Assembly: GCF_963678635.1 (NCBI RefSeq)
Contig: NC_087070.1
Coordinates: forward strand, 1,356,512 to 1,420,511
From: Symsagittifera roscoffensis
Taxonomy: Eukaryota > Xenacoelomorpha > Acoela > Convolutidae
Length of the DNA: 64,000 nt
Direction of reading: 5' to 3'
Below are positions 22,480 through 32,250 of this stretch, piece after piece. The notes beneath the pieces are model-generated. The model was not told the DNA's origin. It saw nothing but the letters and a program-made list of their open reading frames with translations, and ran no database searches. The position numbers were made by a program, and so were the translations under genes. Position 1 is the stretch's first letter. Each line of letters starts with the position of its first letter.

Positions 22480-23530
22480 TTGAGTATAGTGCATGTATTA
22501 AATTTGAGAACTATGATGGATAATGTAGTCATTTCAGTTTCAATCAATTGTTTATGCTACTAAGATAATTTATGCAAATACGCTAGTCTACCAAATGAAA
22601 TTGTTTTCAAAAATTCAAATTTTTGCCAGAAAAATTTGGCTTTTGAAATAAATCACAAATATACTGTTCCAAGTATAAGCAAAAGCGATCCAGCTATTTA
22701 AATTGATCCTGCCAACTATAGTAATAAATCACCAAAATTTGGAGTTTTGATCTCTGTGCAATTTTATATTTATCATCCATGCAACTTTCAAGAATATTTG
22801 GAGAACAAACATGCTTCTCTACCGAGTTTAATTATTCTACACAGCGATACACTAGCGATACAGAACAGGAAAAAATTGAAAATTCGAAAAAATTATATAT
22901 ATATAAAAATGAATAAGGTTTTTTTGAAACAAAAACATGCCAAGAATGAGAAATAGCATCGGAAGATTTTCTACCCAGCGGTAACAAAACCGAAAACACC
23001 TTGTCAGAAAAATTTGAAGTCGAAAAAAAATAAACAAGACTAATGAAAAGCGAAACACACAAACCCTCGCACTCAAAACACACAAACACTCAAAAAACTT
23101 TATTTTCTCGTCAAATGATACAATACAATATGAGGCCACTAAACTGATATAACAGAAGCCGACACCCATTACAACTTAAAAAAGAAAACAAAAAAAGCCG
23201 GAAAAAATTCAAAAAGTTTAAGAAAAATAAGAGGTATTTACGTCCCCCACACGTTTTTTTGCCAACGTCCCACACCTTTTTTTGCCAACGTCCGCACACC
23301 CTCAAAACAAAGACAAGCACACACGGAAATTTCTCGATCATCTAAAGACACAATACGAGTCCAATAAGGCGATATAATATAGGTGGCAGCTCCTAAAGCA
23401 AATCCTAAAGCCGGAAAAAAATTGTTTTCATGAAAAGCTTGAGCTAAAAACTCTATTAAGATTTTTAGCCTTTTGTGTGATCCAGATATGAGCAGAAAAA
23501 ATATGTTTCCGTTGAAACGACTCGAAAATT
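22480..23530. other. AT-rich intergenic, no gene seen
   Basis: Phe/Cys-rich minus frames at 22832-23341 are compositional. Direct repeats of the CCCACAC-TTTTTTTGCCAACGTC type lie at 23246-23300. Confidence 0.45.
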
Positions 23531-23534
23531 AGGT

Positions 23535-23900
23535 CACTAAGCCGATAAAAGATAGGGCGAAATCATTTGGGCAGAAAAAAAAATTAGCAAAAAAACTACA
23601 TATATATACTAAGTCACGGTTAGTAAAATCAAAAACACCAGAGGCAGATAACAACACTAATAGCAATTATCATGTAAATAAAAATTTTTAAAAAAACAAT
23701 TCTACAATATAGCAACTAAGCCGACAAAACATAAGCAGCCAAAATTAGCCCACAATTTTTTTTGAAACGGACTATTTGCTGTTAGAAAAAAACGCGTTAA
23801 TTCAGATTCGAACCTAGGACCTTTGCTGTCCCAGGCGTATTCGTTACATTCAGACTAAGTGTGCCGGAGACGCATAGAAATTGGAATTCATTATTAACTG
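23535..23900 (-). repeat. tRNA-derived SINE-like repeat, copy 6
   Basis: Two body segments (ACTAAGCCGATAAAAG near 23538; AACTAAGCCGACAAAACATA near 23720) precede a tRNA-like head at 23790-23880 with GATTCGAACCTAG. The downstream TGTGCCGGAGACGCATAG matches the copy at 1245. Confidence 0.6.
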
Positions 23901-24112
23901 CACCTAAATTTACCATTCCAATTTTGACCATTCTGTGAACAAAGTTATCGCAAGAGTAAAAACACCATAAGCTAGTACGCTTAGACCCTCTCAAACATTT
24001 CATTAATCAGTTATCATAATTCGTCTAAATTATTTGGGGAAAGAATTACCAAAACCTACAACTTCGCCGTCCAATGACTGTAATTCTGACCAACCTTGCA
24101 TATTCAGAATCT

Positions 24113-24392
24113 TCAGGAAGCGAGAAGCGTCTTTCTGTCCACGTACTCAATTTGTATCTCAGCTTGAAGTCTACCCTGAAAAACTTGATCGATAAAAAAT
24201 CCCGGGGTTTTCGCGCTGCTTAGAGAACCAGCTTCTTTTCGCCAAATACACATCCAAGGCGTTCAGAATCTTCTCTTCTGTAATTATGCCTAAATGATCG
24301 TTCTTGTTGAAGGACAGCAAAGGAGCTGATAATGGTACCAACGAGTAATGATTATTTGTATGAGGCCTTGTAATGCTTGACGAGCCTTGTAG
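24113..24392 (-). CDS. Candidate exons of an unidentified minus-strand gene (possibly decayed)
   Basis: After a good acceptor (TTCTGTTTCAG, AG at 24394-24393) the minus strand is open for 74 codons, including SLVPLSAPLLSFNKNDHLG and ITEEKILNALD. One model splices at GTGTAT (24251) to a second TTTTTCAG acceptor (24176), adding GRLQAEIQIEYVDRKTLLAS and a stop at 24113. Coding-like sequence also continues through the putative intron (VYLAKRSWFSKQRENPG) and past the stop in another frame (SRFLKILNMQGWSELQ, down to about 24035). A frameshifted pseudogene fits equally well. No family recognised and no upstream exon found. Confidence 0.33.
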
Positions 24393-24424
24393 CTGAAACA
24401 GAATATCTCTAAAGCATTATCACC

Positions 24425-24520
24425 GAATACATTCAGACGCAGAAGTGAAGCTGCACTTCGCAGACAAGCAAAAAAGGCAAAGAGCTCTAAAAATTCAATC
24501 AATTACAGAAATAAGGCTTG
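24425..24520 (-). repeat. SINE-like fragment (GAAGCTGCACTTCGCA family)
   Basis: AAGCTGCACTTCGCAGACAA...GGCAAAGAGCTCTAAA matches the flank of the repeat at 31375 and, more distantly, 1395. Confidence 0.5.
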
Positions 24521-24749
24521 AAAGAAATACTTACAGATTAAGATACTTACACAGGCCTTACACACAAAAGCATAAAAACCTACTCTTGCCCTTCAAAAAA
24601 GGCAATACAAGGTTACCAAGCCATTATAACAAAAAAAAGTCGAAAAAAAATTATACAAAAACAGAATCTGTACATTTATAAATTATAGAAAGACTTTCAA
24701 ATAGAGTAAAAATGGCTTAGATCAGAAGAAACGTCCATGCTCTGGAAAA

Positions 24750-24930
24750 AAGCCGACAAAAAATAAGCAGACAAACGATATGAAAGACGAAATTAGACAA
24801 AAAAACTCCATGCATGTCGAAAAGACGGTCCGAGCGGTCCCACCCTTAGGATCCCACGGCAGGCACTCTTTCACGTGACAGCTGGAGGGAGCCTGGAAGT
24901 TACTTATTTTTCATAGTAAAGCAAGGTCAA
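24750..24930 (-). repeat. tRNA-derived SINE-like repeat, copy 7 (decayed)
   Basis: The body AAGCCGACAAAAAATAAGCAG is clear. The head at 24825-24900 is strongly diverged. Confidence 0.5.
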
Positions 24931-25314
24931 TTTCCTATAGAAAAAAAGCGTAATAGCAATAAGCCTAGTTTCCGATTACAAGCACACATGCGCTCGCAAG
25001 TAAAATAGTATTTCAGTGCATTGAAACCATGAAAAAGTAACAAAATACTTCATCGAAAGAACAAATGGGTATTTGATGACGATATCCGCTGCGCGTTTGG
25101 TTTGAAAGAAAGCAAACAACATTCCAACTTTAAAAAAACTATTTTTCAGCCAAATTTTTAGATTGTACACCTATCTATTGAAGGCTTCTTAAAAGTGCAC
25201 AGAGTTTTCATACTTCTACTATTAAAAACGCGGATTTCGATTTACAAATCATAAGATACAAGTGAATTTGGCTTCGACAAAATTAGAAGGAGTGACAAAA
25301 CTTGAATTCACCTT

Positions 25315-25430
25315 TGTCTGGAGTGGCAAAACTTTGTCTGAAGAAAAAAACCCATCTCGAGCACAAATATTCCGTTACTTTCGTTACGAAAGTCGGAACA
25401 AAAAGTCTAGTACACGGTTGCAATATTTTT
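25315..25430. repeat. Fragment of the inverted-arm repeat (end segment)
   Basis: It contains the palindrome ACTTTCGTTACGAAAGT (25377-25393) and GTCTGAAGAAAAAAACCCA...GAGCACAAATATTCCG. It aligns with 26150-26220 and, inverted, with 8945-8985. Confidence 0.65.
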
Positions 25431-25924
25431 GCTCTCGCAAGTGTAAAGAATATGCTCAAGTATGATTCTAACAAACTAAAAGCATCCGAGTAAAAAGATT
25501 AAAATTAACAATGTTTATTTCGCCGAACAACTCAAAAATGAAGAAAACAATTTACCGAACGAATAATTTAGTTTCAAGTCTTCAATTGAACAAGACTGTT
25601 CGTATATCAATCAAAGCCCTGAATATTCCGACTAACACCCTTAACTGGTCTCGAATAATTTTTGTTCAAAAAATTGTATATACAACAAGACTGCTCGTAT
25701 CAGGGCGAAGCCCTGAATGTTCCAACTGCCTTTTAATGTTTTTGGAGCAGTAATAACCTATAAAAAAAATTAAAGGTAATAAAATAAAATGAAAACTTTT
25801 TTCTGAAATTTGAAATTTTTTATGAAAATCATCCCCCCACACGCCATATTAAGTACAAAAGGATTGATTTCGCTCCTTGTAACAGATCAATTATGGCAAA
25901 TAAGCTTCTTTTAACCAATTTGGA

Positions 25925-26225
25925 ACGATTTCTAAGACGGATTAAATCTCCGCTTACGCGTTATTAGGGCGAAATTTATCGCGCGTTAATTGTCCCAAAT
26001 TGGCCAAAATGGCTATCTTTAAACCCCCATAACTTTACGAAAAATGATCACAGGTGAAATATCTTTTCAAATTTAAGCGCAAGACAACAATACCTTTTGA
26101 ATGATATAAAACAATTCCGTCAAAAATGGCTAGGTAAAAAGCCGAAGTTTGTCTGAAGAAAAAAAAACCCACCCGAGCACAAATATTCTGTTACTTTCGT
26201 ATCGAAAGTCGGAACAACGAAATGT
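25925..26225. repeat. Diverged copy of the inverted-arm repeat
   Basis: CGCGCGTTAATTGTCCCAAA followed by TTGGCCAAAATGGCT is the reverse complement of the arm at about 9080-9130. It continues to CAATTCCGTCAAAAATGGC and the ACTTTCGTATCGAAAGT end. A further end fragment is at 26465-26535. Confidence 0.7.
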
Positions 26226-26539
26226 GTACTGCCAATATCAAATACATGCGCTACAAATTGAGAAGAATTGATAAGATCAACTATGGTTGGCCTCCATTCA
26301 ATTTGAAACGATTGTGAGAGCGGATAATTTGTTACGCATAAATAATTCGCGAATTGAAACTATCAAAGTATTATTCGAGCAGCGATGCCATCCGCAATTT
26401 AGTATAGCACAGCATATGCTCGATTGGCAATCCAAAGATTTCCGAATCCATACCCATACGCTGTACAGTTGGTCTGAATTAAAAAAAACCACCCCAGGCA
26501 TATATATTCCTCACTTTTTTCGGAACAATAACAGGCTTG

Positions 26540-27080
26540 AAGAGATCAAAACTTTAAGCAGTACTAAAATTGTTCAGAGTTACTCATTGAATCTGCAAAT
26601 TTCTGAACCTAACTATAGATGGCGCTGGGCGTAAGTACGGGTGTTCGGAGAGCTAGGGTCTGATAAAAATATACATACCAAGAAAGTTCCAAGCTATCGT
26701 TTTGAGACATTGTTTTGTTTTTATACCCGTTGGTCTACAAGAATTGAATTTTGTTTAAAATAACTATGTTTGAGCCTATCTTTTCTCTTTGTTGATTGGA
26801 CATCTTGCATGAAAAAAACTGGAGGGTACAGAAACAAACTTTGCTACCGCTCCGAAAAAAATACAAGCGGAAAACAAACCGTTTTGTAGAAAGAAAATCT
26901 ACATTCCGATTTGTTGAAGGAGATTTGTACATATTGTCATGGCCGTAGCCTTGAACACTCGATATAAAACGAAAACAACTCAATAATAACTGTTTTGCAC
27001 AGTTTTAATTTTTAGACTTAACATCAGAAACGATACCGGAACTGTAGCACACAAAAATTTTCCAACTGTTTAGGCAGGGA
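26540..27080. other. AT-rich intergenic, no gene seen
   Basis: A plus frame at 26287-26634 overlaps the repeat fragments and is not supported as a gene. Confidence 0.4.
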
Positions 27081-27082
27081 TT

Positions 27083-27366
27083 CAGGGGCGAATTCAGGGG
27101 GGGGGGGGGACGCCTCTTCCTCTTCCAAAGATTTGACCCTAAACCAACAAAAAGAATCCCACTTTGGTATGATTTTATGACATGCATTTTCGGCTACCCG
27201 TTTTTTCAAAAATTTGCTTGCGGCGCAAGAAAACTTGGCCTAAAAAGGGTCTTTTAAGTGTTCTCGGAAAATCAATTTGGTCGGCCTAAAAAAGGTCGAC
27301 AAAATTTTCAAACATTTTTTGAAAATCCGATCTCCGCCACTCGAGAAAATCCTAAATCCGCCCCTG
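27083..27366. mobile_element. hAT-like MITE, 284 bp
   Basis: Left end CAGGGGCGAATTCAGG and right end (reverse complement) CAGGGGCGGATTTAGG form 16-bp imperfect terminal inverted repeats of the CAGGGGCGGAT type seen in hAT-group elements. Flanking 8-mers cagggatt and tcgggagt agree at 5 of 8 positions, so the 8-bp target duplication is only suggestive. A G-run at 27097-27109 follows the left end. No coding capacity. Confidence 0.7.
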
Positions 27367-27369
27367 TCG

Positions 27370-28240
27370 GGAGTAGCGACAAAAAATCAGAACAGTTTCA
27401 AGCACTTGCAGCCCATAACCCACAAAGCTCTTGTTACTTGAATTTGTTGTACTTAAAGAATAACTTTGTTCAGAGCAGGAACTACAGTTCAAATGATTAA
27501 AATTGCATCAATTAACCCTAATCAAAGGACTCTATGACCGTTTGTTGGGCGCCATGGCATGGCAACGCAGCTTACTGTATCTATTTTTACTTAATTAGCT
27601 CTAGCCGCACAATTCCAAAGATAAATGCCTTGATAATTTCCCTAGTTATTTTTTTTTAATGAAGTGAGGATTTTATACATGACTCTTATATTTTCTCAAA
27701 GGAGTTTTAGACATTCTAAAATTGCGTTAATTCCTTACACAGAGGCGAAGCGGAGCTTCGTGCCACTTGCGATGCATTAAAAAGCAACAATTTATTTCAT
27801 TGTTCCTGTAATCATTGAAGACGCAAAAAATAACAAGAATCTGTTTCATTGTTCCGGTAATCAGTAAAAATCATAATTTCAGATATTTCGAGACAACCCG
27901 ACCTCTAACTTCCAAAAGCATGGACATTTTCACTAAATGTACTGAATCAGATACTCAACTTGAATTGACCATCAAAAAGCAATCAAATGAGTTAGTTGCG
28001 AGATTCTCAAAAACTATTGAGATATTCTCAAAGAACCTTCGGAACATTCTGAGCTACACATTCATACACGATTTTTCATTCCTCCTACAACCTCGCTTAA
28101 GAGATAGGACAAAAAAGTATAGCGTGGAATGGCGAAAAATGTATTCACGGCTAATAACTTAACCAGGAAAGCTACTGCAAAATACAAGCAAACTGTTCAA
28201 AACATAAGAAAATGATGCGTATACCTCTACAATGAACGGC
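27370..28240. other. Intergenic, one unassigned plus frame
   Basis: A plus frame at 27815-28162 includes MDIFTKCTESDTQLELTIKK and a helical stretch. A TTTCAG acceptor-like site lies 37 nt before that ATG (27920). It could be an upstream exon of the membrane protein below, but no phase-compatible donor was found. Confidence 0.35.
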
Positions 28241-28244
28241 TAAA

Positions 28245-28377
28245 GCCACGAAACTGCTGAAAAACGAACTGATATCTGAATCCTACATACTTGTGGTGCA
28301 TATGGCCCTGGCTGGGACCATTGTGATGTTTTTCCTGGCGATTCGACAGCAACAAGTGGTTGAGTTGAAGACTCTTC
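28245..28377 (+). CDS. Candidate exon of a single-span membrane protein
   Basis: The open segment has balanced codon use: ATKLLKNELISESY, then a hydrophobic span ILVVHMALAGTIVMFFLAI, then RQQQVVELKTL. It ends at a consensus donor (GTAAGT at 28378). If the donor is not used, the frame stops two codons later (TAG at 28383). An in-frame TGA at 28233 limits it upstream, so an acceptor (AAAG at 28245) is assumed. The phase-1 end matches an acceptor at 31197. I do not recognise the family. It resembles a small tail-anchored or helical membrane protein. Confidence 0.4.
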
Positions 28378-28389
28378 GTAAGTAGGCGG

Positions 28390-29590
28390 ATCCATTGACT
28401 TTACCCGGGTAATTTACACTATATTCAAAAACAACGGCCAGCAAAGAAGATATTTATCGATCTGTTGTTCTCTGGCGAAAGAGTAAAATAGTCGGGTGGC
28501 GTAAATATGAGAGCTATTTAACTGAGACAAAAATAATTTTATCCGTTTGTTCAGGCGAAAAGAAAAGCATTTAATCAAAAATGAACAAAAGTAGCTTCGT
28601 CGAAGTGAAAAGTCGCTGTAATATAGTTAAATACCATTATCACAATTTGAGAACTTTTCAAAAATTACAACTCAAACTCTTGCGTACATATAAAGCAAAT
28701 GGTAATATCTAAAATAGCATATGATATTTTCTTTTGTGCGGTTTCAAGCCTACGACTCTCAGAAGTAAAAAAAATACCATCATGTGGTTGAAAACCGGAA
28801 GCTATAACACATTATGCATTTTTGCTGTTAGATGGTTGAACAAGCTTCGATGTTTGGGTTTTTATTGGTGAACGAAATCAGATACAAAGACTATATATGA
28901 ATTTCCTTTTTATTCTTTCCTTGAAACTAATTTTTCGAACTAGCTGGTCCGACAAAAACGGACTTCATAGCTCGTTTTTTTCCTCCAATTAAAATTGAAA
29001 CTTAATCAAGACGAATAAAGTTTAACGCAAACAAATTTCTGGATTGCTAGCAAACTTTGGGAGCATCAAATTTCTGATAAAACATCAGCCCTTTCTACAA
29101 TTAGCACTTGGTCTTTCAGGCGGTCAGCTTTTACATAAAAAATGCTATCAATTTAAAACGTATCCAAAATGTTAATATGCTAAAGATGCGAAGCTGCACT
29201 ACGCTCTCAGAGGATACATTAGGAAAATTTTTAAGAAGCTGCTTCAGATGATTTCATTTTTCAGATGACTTAATCTTGCATAATGCGACACCGGGGAACC
29301 GTGCTCAGTATCGGACGTGTCAGAGATAACACTAACGAAGACCATTTATTACCCTTCAGCAAAAAAAAAATATTGTATTTCCTATTGCGATAAAACACAT
29401 GCTATTAACTGGCCTATTGGTTGTTCATGCAGCATTTTGCAAGTAATTAGTGCTTTGAAATCTGGACTGTTTCCGATTAAATCTCCTCACAACCCATACA
29501 CCCCTCATATGTTCACTTGTTCACGCTGACTCTTTCTTTCAGAACATCAAAAATAATTTTCAAGTTGTTCGACTTCGAAAACTTATTATA
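28390..29590. other. AT-rich intergenic or intronic, no gene seen
   Basis: The segment GATGCGAAGCTGCACTACGC near 29185 recurs at 30287. An acceptor-like CTTTCTTTCAG at 29542 is an alternative partner for the donor at 28378. Confidence 0.4.
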
Positions 29591-29594
29591 ACCA

Positions 29595-29830
29595 ATAAAC
29601 ATGCACACAGCTATAAGCCAATCGCTTAACTAGCTAAGCCTTCGGTCTCCTGCCTAGTCAATTGCATTTTTATTAACGGAACTCACATAAACATCAAGAA
29701 AAACATTTTCTCCAGTTAGTTTACAGATTCAAAATTGCTACACTGATACATCTGGAAAAAGTGCAATTGTGGTATAACAAAAGGTTAAGTATAAATTCCA
29801 TTTGAGTCTAAGATGGAGATTTTTGTGCGG
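29595..29830. repeat. Dispersed repeat with tRNA-like head, family 3 copy 1
   Basis: CCAATCGCTTAACTAGCTAAGCC and the following AACTCACATAAA...TGCTACAC aligns with 30770-31070. Confidence 0.5.
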
Positions 29831-29839
29831 TAGGGAGAT

Positions 29840-30765
29840 GGGGTTGAACAAACTTCAAAGACAGTTCCAATTACTAGTTGAATGTAACAAAATCATATCT
29901 GAATCTCCGTCTTTGCTCTTTCCTTTAAGTGACTTTTTTCAGTGTATGTCGAAAATACGACTGAAAAGTTTCAAAAGAATTTCACGTATTAATGAACACA
30001 AATGAATCCAATATATTTTTTTCTGGTGGCAAAGAGCTTTTTGTCAGCTTTTTAGTTTATAAACACTTCCGATCACCAGTTGACATTCTACAATTCGACG
30101 CCACTAAACCCTCTCATTTTAAAACTTGGAAGGCATTTAAATTTCATAATTCATTTATTGAGAATCAAGCCAAAAAAATTAAGCTCGCCAAAAGCTGATA
30201 ACTTTCTAGTTTCAAACAATAATCAATGGTCTGCCATGTCATATTTCGGATAACATTTGGACATTTCCAAGGTTAATGTAACAGATGCGAACTGCTTCGC
30301 GCTCAGAAGAGAAATAAGGTAACTTGAAAAAGCTTCAGATGATATCATTATTGACTTATCTAATTTGACCAACAGCTTTGGATCAAATTCACTATCTGAT
30401 GCTTAATAGACAGACACTTGGCGAGACCTTCTAAGTGTTGGCACTCACATTTTTTGTTAAATGTAGAATTTGAGCTGTAAGAAGATAATAAAATCGGACT
30501 GATCACTTTTAAGTTAAAAAAAGCGAAGTCACTTTGTATCCCAAGCATCTCGTGTTACGTGCCTAGTCTGGGCTCTTTTCCAGTTCCCAGCCTCTCGTTA
30601 AACTACAATATAGAATTGTTTTAAAAAATTTCAAATGGAAGTTTGCATTGCATGTAAATGATGCAGAAAAATAGCATTTAATCACCCTGACACACTTTAC
30701 TGGCCTTCAGAAAATCTCACTTCTTTTTAATTAGGTTTCTGTCAATTGAATTTCAAAGAGAGATG
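29840..30765. other. AT-rich, no gene seen
   Basis: Short plus frames (29802-30005, 29992-30198) show no family. GATGCGAACTGCTTCGCGCT at 30287 is a repeat of 29185. Confidence 0.4.
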
Positions 30766-30769
30766 GGGA

Positions 30770-31070
30770 AAAGAGCCAAACTCTGAGTCTGACCCAAGAC
30801 CTCTTACTTTTCAAGAGTCAATCGCTTAACCATCTAAACTTAGGCACTGCCGTTTGAGTAGTCAATAAATCAAGTGCTCATATCAATTCAGAAACCTCAG
30901 TCTATTCAATTGATTTTAATCCATCAACTCACATAACAATACCACGTAAACCATTATTTCCTAATTGGAGATCAAAATATGCTACACCAACAGCGTGAAA
31001 AAAGGCATTATAATATAATAGAAGTTTATGTTTCAACTCCGCATGTGATGTTCCTTCCAATAACGAAACT
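30770..31070. repeat. Dispersed repeat with tRNA-like head, family 3 copy 2
   Basis: CAATCGCTTAACCATCTAAAC and AACTCACATAACAATACCA parallel the copy at 29595. Confidence 0.5.
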
Positions 31071-31197
31071 CTTGAAGCGCATTTTTTAAAACATTTTGAA
31101 TAAATTTCCCCATTTTTTTTTCATTTCTAAGACCGAATATTTCTTTTATCATTTAAGGTGAAAGTGTCTCCATTGTTAATTTTTATTTATTTTGCAG

Positions 31198-31280
31198 GCA
31201 ACCTCGATGTTTATGAAAAAGTGATAATATTTCAGCTTTTATTGAAGAGCGGTTTTTGCTTGCGCACAAACATCCGATAG
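31198..31280 (+). CDS. Candidate terminal exon for the membrane-protein gene
   Basis: After a strong acceptor (TTTATTTATTTTGCAG, AG at 31196-31197), a frame compatible with the phase-1 donor at 28378 runs 26 codons (NLDVYEKVIIFQLLLKSGF, then C-L-R-T-N-I-R) to TAG at 31278. The join is hypothetical: a 2.8-kb intron with repeats inside. Confidence 0.3.
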
Positions 31281-31369
31281 AAAAATGACCTAAATGCTTA
31301 GTAATGACAACGAACTTTGAGTTTTAGAGATCAAAACTATTAGATAAATGAACTTTGATTTTACACAGT

Positions 31370-31580
31370 GGCGAAGCTGCACTTCGCAAACAAAATAGAA
31401 AAAACGGCAAAAAGTATCTCTAAAGAGTAAAAAAAAAGAGAGAAAAAAAACAATAAAAATTCTGCTGCGCCGGAATCGAACCCACCACCTCGAGATTAAG
31501 ATTCACATATACTAATATCTTCGCCATGGTCGCATGAAAATCTTCAAACACTAGCCACCAATTAACCTGACATAAAGATA
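31370..31580 (-). repeat. tRNA-derived SINE-like repeat, second family copy 2
   Basis: GAAGCTGCACTTCGCAAAC leads into a minus-strand head at 31540-31460 with TGGCGAAGATATTAG (A-box-like) and GGGTTCGATTCCGGCGC (strong B-box). It pairs with the copy at 1395. Confidence 0.6.
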
Positions 31581-31589
31581 TGATACTAA

Positions 31590-32250
31590 TGCATCAAAAG
31601 TAAACCAGATATAATGCAATTGCTGTATAATTGTCACCTAATTTGCGACTTGGCTTAGAAAAAAGTGGACTTCATAAACTGACACTACACTACGCTTGTA
31701 AAAAGTGAAACACTGATCATGTTGTTTAAAGGCAAAAAAATCTAGTACCCGATTTGATTACATGTATTACCCGATTTGCTATTTGCATGTAAAAAAAATA
31801 CTAAAGGAACTAAATGTTCATTTCACTCTTAAAAACAACGCCAAAAAGCTGAACATGAAAAATGTGAAAGGTATGCAGCTCTATATTTTGGTTGAACTAA
31901 TGTACAGACTTTAAAACATCTCGGTTTTGTCAAAAATTGCAACAACGATTAACCTCAGCATCAAGAGGCTGCCTAGTAAAGATTTCCATTTTTGTTCAAC
32001 ATAACGGCTTAAAAATAAAATAAGAAAACAGTCAATTCAAAAACAGAAAATTCAGGGTTCGCTATTAAAACACAAATCGGTACCATACGAACGATATAAA
32101 ACATCGAGAGCATAAATAGGTGAACTGGACACGTCAATATAACAGCCGGACAGTATCATGCAAATTTAACTGCCCAGACAACAAACTTTGAAGGTTGTCG
32201 AGTCACGACATGTAGTCAACTTTCCGTATGGTACAGTCGTCTCGTCCAGT
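31590..32250. other. 3' flank of DDX39B, no further gene seen
   Basis: AT-rich. No clear poly(A) signal was identified on the minus strand. Confidence 0.4.

Noticed and set aside
22832-23341. Overlapping hydrophobic minus-strand small proteins
   Set aside because: Phe/Leu/Cys-rich frames arise from the A/C-rich plus strand; no splice or start support and no family.
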